From Anaerolineales bacterium (GTDB taxonomy: Bacteria > Chloroflexota > Anaerolineae > Anaerolineales > Villigracilaceae), in assembly GCA_013140605.1 (NCBI GenBank), contig JABFSL010000001.1:1-64000 (forward strand): DNA of 64,000 bases, given 5' to 3'. Position numbers and translations under genes: made by a program. Below are positions 30,148 to 39,008 of this stretch, piece by piece (positions within the stretch are counted from its first letter, which is position 1; each line of letters opens with the position of its first letter). The notes under the pieces were generated by a model, which searched no databases, had not been told where the DNA came from, and saw nothing but the letters and a program-made list of their open reading frames with translations.

Positions 30148-30211
30148 GGGCAATCATAAAAGATTGCTCTCGGTGGCGTCCCCGCCGCCGGGGACTGCGG
30201 CTTGAGCGGTT

Positions 30212-30253
30212 AAGCAAAAGAACCGCCATGAATTCATGGCGGTTCTTTTGCTT
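30212..30253. terminator. 42-bp perfect palindrome, bidirectional terminator
   Basis: aagcaaaagaaccgccatgaattcatggcggttcttttgctt between convergent genes. Confidence 0.75.
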
Positions 30254-31278
30254 TAAAACAGTTTCTGATTTTCCTTCACCCATTCGAATAACTTCTGCAC
30301 GCCTGCCTCCACATTGATCTTTGGCTTCCAGCCTAATTCCTTTTCGGCCTTTGCAATGTCAGCGTAGAAGACTCTCTGATCACCGGGCCGCCAATCGCCG
30401 CGCGCCACTTCGATGGATTCTCCAATGAGGCGCTCCAGCTTCGGGCCGAACTCGGCCCAGATCGACATCACGTTATCCGGTCCGCCGCCCATGTTGTAGA
30501 CCTGTCCCGCAGAGACATCAATCTTCTCAACTGCGAGATCATAGCCATTCAACAGATCGTCCACATATAAAATATCGCGCACCTGTTTTCCGTCACCGTA
30601 AATGGTAATGTCCCGCCGCATCACAGCGGCGATGATGAACCACGCCACCCAACCCTGATCCTCAATCCCGAATTGGCGCGGACCATAAATGCAACTTTGA
30701 CGGAAGACGATGGACCGTAGACCATACATTCTTGCGTAATCACGCACATATTGATCGCCCGTTCCCTTTGAACAGCCATACGGCGAATGGAAATCCAAAG
30801 GCTGAGTCTCGGGGCAGCCGTTCGCCAAATCCTTGTAGCGCCAGCGCGTGGATTCTTCAAACAGTTCCACATCATCCATACCGCCGTACACTTTATTCGT
30901 GGATGCGTAAATGAAAATTGGATTTCTTCCAGAAAGACGAGCAGCTTCCAACACATTGAACGTGCCCAGCGCATTGGATTCAAAATCATCTCTGGGATTG
31001 ATTACGGATGTCGTCACTGCGACTTGACCAGCTAGATGAACGATCACATCCGCGCCCTTAGCTGATTCAGCGATCCTATCGGCATCGCGCACATCCCCGA
31101 CAACGACATCGAAAGCATTCCCCCCGAATTCCTGCTTCAACCAATCCAAGTTGCGGGGTGCGCCCGCGCGGGAAAAATTATCGTAGATGGTAACCTTCTC
31201 GCCGCGCTTCAACAAACGATGGACATAATTCGAGCCGATAAAACCCGCTCCGCCCGTAATGAGATATTGTTTGGTCAT
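30253..31278 (-). CDS. NAD-dependent epimerase/dehydratase, CDP-paratose 2-epimerase-like
   Basis: ITGGAGFIGSNYVHRLL, STNKVYG, SPYGCSKGTGDQYVRDYARMYG. Confidence 0.85.
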   Translation of the reverse strand: MTKQYLITGGAGFIGSNYVHRLLKRGEKVTIYDNFSRAGAPRNLDWLKQEFGGNAFDVVVGDVRDADRIAESAKGADVIVHLAGQVAVTTSVINPRDDFESNALGTFNVLEAARLSGRNPIFIYASTNKVYGGMDDVELFEESTRWRYKDLANGCPETQPLDFHSPYGCSKGTGDQYVRDYARMYGLRSIVFRQSCIYGPRQFGIEDQGWVAWFIIAAVMRRDITIYGDGKQVRDILYVDDLLNGYDLAVEKIDVSAGQVYNMGGGPDNVMSIWAEFGPKLERLIGESIEVARGDWRPGDQRVFYADIAKAEKELGWKPKINVEAGVQKLFEWVKENQKLF

Positions 31279-31535
31279 GGATTCTTTACCTCTTTGTGAT
31301 TACTTACTGATATTTTGCAACACTCCCCGAAGGGTTGTCACAATCCTTACGACCATATCATCCCTTCGGGATTTGATGATGGTGTTGGCATTTTTCTATA
31401 ATCCTACCATCCCTTCGGGATTGAAGACTTAATAATTCACCTTATGCGCCAATCGTGATTCCCTCCCGAAGGACATCGGGACGATGTGAGCGGCACCGCG
31501 TAAGGTGAGTGATTAAGTAAAGTGCAACGCACTTT

Positions 31536-32189
31536 CTAATAATGCCTTCTTGCAAAAAAGCCAACTGCGAACATTCCGAAAACAAATCCGCCAATGTGCG
31601 CCCACCAGGCCACGCTGTTAATGTCTGCGCCTTGCAAGGCGAGCCAGCCTGAAAATAATTGCGAAATGAACCAAAAGCCCAGAAAAATAACGGCGGGAAT
31701 TTCAATGATCGTAAAAATGAACAAAATGGGAACGAGGCTTGCGATCCGTGCCTGCGGGAAAAGGATCAAATATGCGCCAAGCACCCCTGCAATTGCGCCG
31801 CTTGCTCCGATCATCGGCATATCGTTTGCGGCGGAGAGATACGTTTGCAATGATGCCGCGGCAATGCCGCTCAATAAATAAAAGAGGAAATATCGTCCGC
31901 TGCCCATTTGGGCTTCGACATTATTCCCGAAAATGGCGAGGATCCACATGTTACTTAATATATGGAACCAGCCTCCATGCAGGAACATGCTGGTGAAGAC
32001 CGTGACCCATGTCTCAGCGGGATTGGATGTCAACTGAAACGGAACCAGTCCCCAGTCATGGATGAAGCGGTTGAGTCCCGCTTTGCCCAGTTTTAATTCG
32101 TAGTAGAACACCAGCGCATTTAATATGATCAACATCCAGTTGACAATTGGGAATCTGCGCGAACGCAAGGTGCTGTACAGGGGAAACAT
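31536..32189 (-). CDS. Rhomboid family intramembrane serine protease
   Basis: FLHGGWFHILSNMWIL, IGASGAIAGVLGAYL, WWAHIGGFVFG. Confidence 0.92.
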   Translation of the reverse strand: MFPLYSTLRSRRFPIVNWMLIILNALVFYYELKLGKAGLNRFIHDWGLVPFQLTSNPAETWVTVFTSMFLHGGWFHILSNMWILAIFGNNVEAQMGSGRYFLFYLLSGIAAASLQTYLSAANDMPMIGASGAIAGVLGAYLILFPQARIASLVPILFIFTIIEIPAVIFLGFWFISQLFSGWLALQGADINSVAWWAHIGGFVFGMFAVGFFARRHY

Positions 32190-33215
32190 TTATTTTGGTT
32201 CTTCGGCCTTCTCGTTATTTCTAAGATTCATCAATTGGCGATAAACGCCTGAAAGTGTCTGACCTTCTCTCATCAGACCGATACCGCCAATTACACCGCT
32301 ATTTATATAATTGTACAAGCGGGCCGTTAGTGCTACTGCGAGCGAAGTGGATTGATCGCCGGTGAACAATACCAGGGCGGCGCTGACCGCGCCTTCGAAA
32401 GTTCCAACTCCGCCGGGCAGGGCGGGGATCGCACCGCCAAAGGCCGCCGCACCCAAGACAAAGAGAGTCCAGACCGGCTGAGCTTGAGGGAAAAACGCAA
32501 GGATGATCAAATAATAAGAGACCAGCGCAATGGCCCAATCCAATGTCATCCAAAACAGGAAGCGCAGGAAGAGCCAGCCATCGGTTAGAACGCCTAGTCC
32601 CTGAAAAAATGACTCAAGAAAACTGCCGCCGAATTTTTGCAGGGACGGCCAGCGCACGCTGAGTTTGTGGAATAAATCCAGCGCCCATTTGTTATTGCGC
32701 GCCAGCACGTACATCATGATCAACCCAAAAATTACAACACCGCCAACGATATAACCTATTTGTCCTGAACCTTCCGCGCCAACCACAAACGGCAGGGCCG
32801 CGATCAGGAAGGCGGCGGAAAAGGCGAGGTCCACTACACGTTCAATAATGATGGTGGGTAATATTTCGCTGAAAGTCATCCCCGATTTTCGGCTGAGAAG
32901 AAAGGCGCGCCCAAGTTCGCCAAGACGGAAGGGTAAAAAATTATTGAGTAAATATCCTTCGCCCGCTGAATAAAGCACATCCATATATTTCGGCTTATCG
33001 CGCAATAAGGTCTGCCAAACTTTTGCGCGAACGATCATCCACAAAAAGGACAGGATCACCGAGCCAGCCAGAAGCGTGTAATTGGCAGTGCGGATCGCGT
33101 TCCACATTGTGCCGAAGTCAACGAAATATAAAATGGCGGCGATCAGCGCAATGCTGATCAGCGCGCCGGGAAGCCAACGTTTAGAATCTTTGAGGAATTT
33201 TGACATGGGGTTCAA
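32190..33215 (-). CDS. Lysylphosphatidylglycerol synthase TM / UPF0104 flippase family protein
   Basis: LLNNFLPFRLGELGRAFLLSRKSG, PALPGGVGTFEGAV. Confidence 0.85.
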   Translation of the reverse strand: MNPMSKFLKDSKRWLPGALISIALIAAILYFVDFGTMWNAIRTANYTLLAGSVILSFLWMIVRAKVWQTLLRDKPKYMDVLYSAGEGYLLNNFLPFRLGELGRAFLLSRKSGMTFSEILPTIIIERVVDLAFSAAFLIAALPFVVGAEGSGQIGYIVGGVVIFGLIMMYVLARNNKWALDLFHKLSVRWPSLQKFGGSFLESFFQGLGVLTDGWLFLRFLFWMTLDWAIALVSYYLIILAFFPQAQPVWTLFVLGAAAFGGAIPALPGGVGTFEGAVSAALVLFTGDQSTSLAVALTARLYNYINSGVIGGIGLMREGQTLSGVYRQLMNLRNNEKAEEPK

Positions 33216-33221
33216 TTACGA

Positions 33222-33268
33222 ATACCCATTTACCAATTTCACAACATGTAATTGGTAAATGGGTATTG
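33222..33268. terminator. 18-bp-stem hairpin after lepA (terminator or intergenic repeat)
   Basis: aatacccatttaccaatt (33222-33239) / aattggtaaatgggtatt (33251-33268). Confidence 0.6.
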
Positions 33269-33270
33269 AA

Positions 33271-35070
33271 TTAATCATCATCCAATTTCAACACAGCCAT
33301 GAAAGCGTCCTGCGGAATTTCCACACTGCCAACCATCTTCATGCGTTTCTTGCCCTTCTTCTGTTTTTCGAGCAATTTCTTTTTACGCGAGATGTCACCG
33401 CCATAGCATTTTGCGAGTACATCTTTACGCGTGGCTTTGACGTTTGCGCGTGAAATAATGCGGCCACCCGAAGAGGCTTGAACAGCAACATCAAACAATT
33501 GGCGCGGAATTAGATCCTTGAGCTTGGTGATGAGACGCTGTCCCTTATGGAACGCATCCTTCTCATGGACAATTGCCGCCAACGCATCCACAGGTTCGCC
33601 GTTGACAAGGATTTCCAGCTTCTGCAATTTGTCGGCGCGATATTCGAGGAATTGATAATCGAGCGAGGCGTAGCCTTTGGTGCGTGACTTCAACGAATCG
33701 AAGAAGTCAATAATAATTTCAGAGAGTGGAATTTCAAAATCAAGCTGAACTCGATGAGGCGCGGGATATTCCTGCTGCTTGAAGATACCGCGTCGCTTTG
33801 TGACCAGTTCCATGATGGGGCCATAATAATCAGTCGGCGTGATGATCTCGATATTCATCCACGGTTCACGGACTTCGACGATCTTGCTGGGGTCGGGCAG
33901 TTCAGCGGGAGAGTCAACGGTAATAACTTTATCGCCGATCATCAAGACTTCATATTCCACGGATGGCGCGGTGAATAAAACATCCAGGTCATATTCCCGT
34001 TCGATACGTTCCTGAATAATTTCCATGTGGAACAAGCCGAGGAAACCCGCGCGGAATCCAAAACCCAAAGCCTGTGAAGTCTCAGGTTGGAAAGTCAATG
34101 AAGCGTCGTTGAGTTGCAATTTATCGAGCGACTCACGCAGAGTGGTGTAATCATCCGCTTCGACGGGATAGATGCCAGCAAAGACCATCGGCTTGGGGAC
34201 GTGATAACCGGGCAAGGGTTCGTCAGCGGGCGCGGATGCGAGCGTGATCGTGTCGCCCACGCGGCATTCATGTACAGTCTTGAATCCAGTGGCAATGTAA
34301 CCTACTTCACCGGAGCCAAGCATGTCCACGGGCTGCATCTTCGGCACAAAGATGCCGATTTCAACGGGACGCAGATCGAGTTTGGTCGCCAACATACGCA
34401 GCACATCGGTGGATTTGATCTTGCCTTCCATGATGCGGACGTAGGCGATGACGCCTTTATACGAATCATAATGCGCGTCAAAGATCAGCGCGCGGACAGG
34501 TTTGTTATCCACATCTTTTGGAGGCGGCACGCGTTGGACAATCGCTTCGAGGATGTTCTCGATATTGATGCCTTCCTTGGCGGAGACGCGCAGAACCGCA
34601 TCGGGATCAACCCCAAGCAGGGAGCCTACATCCTCAGCCACTTCGTCGGGACGGGCCGAGGGGAGATCAATTTTGTTGATAACAGGAACAATTGTCAGGT
34701 CGGCATCGAGCGCCTGATACAGGTTGGCCAATGTCTGGGCTTCGATCCCCTGAGTCGCATCCACTACAAGAATTGCTCCCTCACAGGCTTTCAACGCGCG
34801 GCTGACTTCGTAGCCGAAGTCCACGTGTCCGGGCGTGTCGATCAAGTTCATCTCGTAGCGTTGATTGTCCTGCGCGGTGTAAAACATGCGGACAGCCGAA
34901 GACTTGATGGTGACGCCTTTTTCGCGTTCGAGGTCCATGCTGTCGAGCGCCTGCTCGGTCATGTCGCGCTCAGAGATGGCGCCTGTCAATTGAAGCAGGC
35001 GGTCTGCAAGCGTGGATTTGCCATGGTCAACATGGGCGATGATACAGAAATTACGGATGTGGTCAGTCAT
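33271..35070 (-). CDS. lepA: Elongation factor 4 (LepA)
   Basis: IRNFCIIAHVDHGKSTLADRLLQLTG; full-length LepA; start moved to MTDHIRNF. Confidence 0.96.
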   Translation of the reverse strand: MTDHIRNFCIIAHVDHGKSTLADRLLQLTGAISERDMTEQALDSMDLEREKGVTIKSSAVRMFYTAQDNQRYEMNLIDTPGHVDFGYEVSRALKACEGAILVVDATQGIEAQTLANLYQALDADLTIVPVINKIDLPSARPDEVAEDVGSLLGVDPDAVLRVSAKEGINIENILEAIVQRVPPPKDVDNKPVRALIFDAHYDSYKGVIAYVRIMEGKIKSTDVLRMLATKLDLRPVEIGIFVPKMQPVDMLGSGEVGYIATGFKTVHECRVGDTITLASAPADEPLPGYHVPKPMVFAGIYPVEADDYTTLRESLDKLQLNDASLTFQPETSQALGFGFRAGFLGLFHMEIIQERIEREYDLDVLFTAPSVEYEVLMIGDKVITVDSPAELPDPSKIVEVREPWMNIEIITPTDYYGPIMELVTKRRGIFKQQEYPAPHRVQLDFEIPLSEIIIDFFDSLKSRTKGYASLDYQFLEYRADKLQKLEILVNGEPVDALAAIVHEKDAFHKGQRLITKLKDLIPRQLFDVAVQASSGGRIISRANVKATRKDVLAKCYGGDISRKKKLLEKQKKGKKRMKMVGSVEIPQDAFMAVLKLDDD

Positions 35071-35228
35071 AGTTTGCGGGGCAAAGTATAACCGAGATTT
35101 AAACACGAAGGACACAAAGGGCACGAAGGTTTTTAATGAGTGTCAAAAGTGTCGGGTGTCGAAGTGTCAAGCGTCACGTTCCGCCCTAAAAAACTTTCCG
35201 TCACACCTGCACTTGCGTGCGGTGCAAG

Positions 35229-35306
35229 TGTTGCGAGGAGGGTGTTCTTCCCGACGAAGCAATCCAAAATATGTGTGGAGATTGCTTCGCTCGCTCGTAA
35301 TGACGA
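35229..35306. repeat. Degenerate copy of MITE-like palindromic element
   Basis: gcgaggagggtgttcttcccgacgaagcaatc core shared with 44461-44492; ctcgtaatgacga end. Confidence 0.55.
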
Positions 35307-35354
35307 AATTAAGAAATGAAGGTTTCCACCCCGGGCCGTGTCTAATCCATTAGA

Positions 35355-35906
35355 ATGACCGTCATGGACAGCCACTGGCTTGAACAATGCCGGGAGGGAG
35401 ATTCATTCGCCATCGAAAAAATGGTGCATACCTATCAAAGGGATGTGTACCGTCTGGCGCTCTCCATTCTCGACGACCCCGACGAAGCGGAAGACGGCAC
35501 GCAGGAAACCTTCCTTGCCGCTTTACGCGCCATTTCGTCGTTCCGCGAGGATGCGGCTTTCAAGACCTGGCTGTTCAGCATCACCATCAATGTGTGTCGT
35601 TCCCGTTTGCAGCGCGGAAAAACTCGCGGGCGGTTACAGCAGATTCTGCAGAGTCTGTTTCACCTGCGCGGCGAGGTTGAACATCCCGAAACAACAGCGA
35701 TACAGGATGAGTCAGATGCGGAACTCTGGAATACAGTCCGCACCCTCGATGAAAAACACCGCATCCCAATTGTGCTGCGCTACTATCATGACCTGCCGAT
35801 AGCTGACATCGCCGCGATGTTAAATATCCCACCCGGAACGGTGCACTCCCGCCTGAACCATGCGCGCGAAAAATTACGCGCCCAATTGAAGGAAGAACCA
35901 AGATGA
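35355..35906 (+). CDS. ECF-type RNA polymerase sigma factor
   Basis: Sigma-70 region 2 and region 4 (YYHDLPIADIAAMLNIPPGTVHSRLNHAREKL). Confidence 0.92.
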   Translation: MTVMDSHWLEQCREGDSFAIEKMVHTYQRDVYRLALSILDDPDEAEDGTQETFLAALRAISSFREDAAFKTWLFSITINVCRSRLQRGKTRGRLQQILQSLFHLRGEVEHPETTAIQDESDAELWNTVRTLDEKHRIPIVLRYYHDLPIADIAAMLNIPPGTVHSRLNHAREKLRAQLKEEPR

Positions 35907-38035
35907 CAGGGATCAACCATAAACAAGCCCACCGTTATCTGCGCGCCGCCGCGGACGGATTGCTCCGCGAGAATCAGCGCGCCCTGCTCGACGCGCACCT
36001 GCGCGACTGCGCCTCATGCCGCGCCGAAGCGGACGAGTTGAACGCACTCGAAGCGCGTTTGAAGAAAAACTTTCAGGCAAGATGGGATGCACACGACGGT
36101 CCTTCCACGAATGTGATGACAACGATTCATTCACGATCACGGAGGATCATTATGACGAACCGAATCAATACCGGACTAAAAACGCTCGCGGGGATTGCTG
36201 CATTGCTCGTATTGGGTTTGATATTCAGCTCTGTTATTCGACAATTACAAAAATCTTCAACAAATATATCTGCGCCAATTTCTCCTGCACAGCAAGCAAT
36301 TGGTGCGGACAAGTCCAATGGCGGATTGCTTGCGTTCGTTTCAGAAAAAAGTGGTGATCCTGAAATTTACACCATGTATGCCGATGGTAGTGAACTGGCT
36401 AACCTCACCAACAACCCCGCGCAGGATATGAATCCGGTCTGGTCACCGGATGGGAAGCGCATCGCGTTTGAAAGTGACAGGACTGGTTTCAGGCAGATAT
36501 TTCTGATGAATGCGGATGGTTCCGACGTTACCCAACTCACGGTCGATAAAGCCGACCACTGGATTGGCGAACCGTATAATCTTAGCCTGAACCTCTGGTC
36601 ACCTGATGGGAATAAGTTGATCTTTTCACAAATAGTTCCCGGGGAGGAAAATGGGATTCTTTATAGCATAGATGCCAATGGAGAAAATAAAAAGCCGCTT
36701 GTCAATGAAGCGGGCAAATATTCTTCTCCATCTTGGTCGCCTGATGGAAAACAGATTGCTTTTATTGTTTTTGAAAATAGTGTAACTCGTATCTATTCGA
36801 CCGATGCAGATGGAAACAACCTCACAAATGTTACAAAAATATTGCCGTCGGATGAGACGCTTTATCCTGTGAATTATTCCTGGTCTCGTGATGGACAGTC
36901 CATTTCCTTTATTGCCTCCAACTGGAATTCTTTACTTGGCGGTGGCGGTAGCGGAGAAAACTATAAATGGACGGCTTATGAGGCTAGCTTGGATGGCAAC
37001 ACACTCATTACAAATGCTAAAGCGGATTCACAAATAGGAGGCTACTGGGATGGAACATATTTCCTTTCAGGTTCCGCCATAGTGTCTTCATCCCCTGCAT
37101 TTACTTGGGTACGTTCAGACGGCACAATTACCACGGCAAACCCAATCGAAAATTGTCACAACCTTTTGGACAGTAATACAGGCGGCTACTCCTCTTATAA
37201 ACAGTCATCCAATGGGAATGTAGTGATCGGCGCTTATTGCCCAAATGGTGACAAGTGGCTGTTTTGGGCAAATTCAACAGGTACAGTCAGATCGCTTCTT
37301 AATTCCCCAATACACGTCGAAGGCACTACTAGTAATGCCATGCACTTATGGGCACCTTCAGACTTTATCTGGTCGCCCGATGATAAATATATTGCATTCA
37401 ACATCTTTTCTCTCGGCAAAACCGACATGTACATAGTGAATGTGAATGAGTCTTTGAAAGACCCATCGATTCAGCCTTTTCAAATTGCAATTGGCAATGG
37501 TTCCTTGTATTACAGTCCATCCTGGCAACCACGGTCAGATAATAACGATATCGTCGAATACACATCAACCCCTGAGCCTCTGGAATTCTCGCTTACAGTA
37601 GAGGAAGCAGAAAAATTGGCCGGGTTTGATGTGTTGGAACCATCTTATCTTCCTGAAGGATATATTTTCAATGGAGCATCTTATAATTCCGGGGCACGAT
37701 GGGTCGCCTTGGAATTCATTTCACAACTCGAAGGATCGGAATATTCGAAAGTAATATATATTTTACAGCGACGCGGGACATTTGACTTGGGACCAGCTCT
37801 GCATCCTTACGAGACACCTGTGCCAATCGGTGATGTTGAGGGAGTGTTTATTCGGGGAGCGTATGTTTACGAATCACCAGATACAACGGCGTATAAGTGG
37901 GATGCCTCTGCGGATAGTTATGCTCTCAGTTGGAAAATAGATGACATGGCATTCTCCATCAATTTTCTGGGCGGCGAGACGATCCCGCCGATACCATTGG
38001 CTGATCTGGTGGCCATTGCTGAAAGTATGAAATAG
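35903..38035 (+). CDS. Anti-sigma factor (zf-HC2) fused via TM to TolB-like propeller and DUF4367-like domain
   Basis: HLRDCASCRAEADEL zinc-finger, single TM, repeated WSPDGKRIAF blades; ATGA overlap with sigma gene. Confidence 0.85.
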   Translation: MTGINHKQAHRYLRAAADGLLRENQRALLDAHLRDCASCRAEADELNALEARLKKNFQARWDAHDGPSTNVMTTIHSRSRRIIMTNRINTGLKTLAGIAALLVLGLIFSSVIRQLQKSSTNISAPISPAQQAIGADKSNGGLLAFVSEKSGDPEIYTMYADGSELANLTNNPAQDMNPVWSPDGKRIAFESDRTGFRQIFLMNADGSDVTQLTVDKADHWIGEPYNLSLNLWSPDGNKLIFSQIVPGEENGILYSIDANGENKKPLVNEAGKYSSPSWSPDGKQIAFIVFENSVTRIYSTDADGNNLTNVTKILPSDETLYPVNYSWSRDGQSISFIASNWNSLLGGGGSGENYKWTAYEASLDGNTLITNAKADSQIGGYWDGTYFLSGSAIVSSSPAFTWVRSDGTITTANPIENCHNLLDSNTGGYSSYKQSSNGNVVIGAYCPNGDKWLFWANSTGTVRSLLNSPIHVEGTTSNAMHLWAPSDFIWSPDDKYIAFNIFSLGKTDMYIVNVNESLKDPSIQPFQIAIGNGSLYYSPSWQPRSDNNDIVEYTSTPEPLEFSLTVEEAEKLAGFDVLEPSYLPEGYIFNGASYNSGARWVALEFISQLEGSEYSKVIYILQRRGTFDLGPALHPYETPVPIGDVEGVFIRGAYVYESPDTTAYKWDASADSYALSWKIDDMAFSINFLGGETIPPIPLADLVAIAESMK

Positions 38036-38134
38036 GCTTGCATATCCCTATCATTAAACGCGTGCAAATCAAACGTTCACCTAAAATCAGCGCATTGCGT
38101 GAACAGATTCACAAAATATGAAAAAGAAGAATTA

Positions 38135-38167
38135 AAAATGGACTGGTCTCAATAACCAGTCCATTTT
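38135..38167. terminator. Bidirectional hairpin terminator
   Basis: aaaatggactggt ... accagtccatttt. Confidence 0.75.
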
Positions 38168-38172
38168 ACAAA

Positions 38173-38793
38173 CTACATCTTTGCCAGTAACTCTTTTTTC
38201 TTTGCCTTGAATTCTTCATCGGTCACGATGCCCTGCTTGCGCAATTCATCCAGTTCAGCGATCTGCGCAGGGATGCTGACAGAGCGTTGCGTGTGAGTGC
38301 CTGTCCCTTCGTAGCCCAGTTTTTCCTTGGCGTTCAGCATCGCGGTCTTGAATTTGACCGGGTCGCCGATGCGCTTGAAGAGGTTGACTCCCGTCTCGCT
38401 GGCGGTCATGATCTCAACATCACCGTAATCGAACAGCCTGCCAAAGAAGGATTGGGTCATCTTGACATCGTTGACCTTTTCCAGAGACGAGTCAACCACA
38501 TCCTTATTGATGATGCCGGAGATCTGGATCACGCGTCGGTTGGTCACAATGTATTGATGATTGTTCCAGGCCAGGATGTCGCGCGTCATGATGGCAAGCG
38601 GCACCAGAGCAAGCAGAAAACCAAATGCCGCCACAGGGTTGGTAAGGGTCATTACAATGAATGAAGCGATCACGATCAATGTGACAACGATCTCCGCCAC
38701 GATGGAACTGAAGAGCACAAATCCATGCTGACGGGTGACCAAAATAACGCGCTCATTTTCGCCCAGCATATTCTGAATATAAGTCTTTGCCAT
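38173..38793 (-). CDS. PH (bPH2-like) domain protein with C-terminal SHOCT motif
   Basis: ILAWNNHQYIVTNRRVIQISGIINKDVVDSSLEKVNDV; AELDELRKQGIVTDEEFKAKKKELLAKM. Confidence 0.88.
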   Translation of the reverse strand: MAKTYIQNMLGENERVILVTRQHGFVLFSSIVAEIVVTLIVIASFIVMTLTNPVAAFGFLLALVPLAIMTRDILAWNNHQYIVTNRRVIQISGIINKDVVDSSLEKVNDVKMTQSFFGRLFDYGDVEIMTASETGVNLFKRIGDPVKFKTAMLNAKEKLGYEGTGTHTQRSVSIPAQIAELDELRKQGIVTDEEFKAKKKELLAKM

Positions 38794-39008
38794 AATTTTT
38801 CTCCTGTCTTGAACGGGAAAATATAGTTGTTTGGTATTGTACTCTTTTTCATGGCAGTGTTTCACTTCATATTTACCTCAATACCCACACCTGAAATAGC
38901 ACCAAAGAGCGATACAGGTTACCTTTCAAAAGAGTAAAATACAGCAACCTTGCCTCGGCAAATCCGTAATTATGTATTGTGCGTAATTCTGCGCACAAAG
39001 GAGAAAAA

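Noticed and set aside
34114-35091. 325-aa ORF antisense to lepA
   Set aside because: Shadow ORF opposite a highly conserved gene; no recognisable domain
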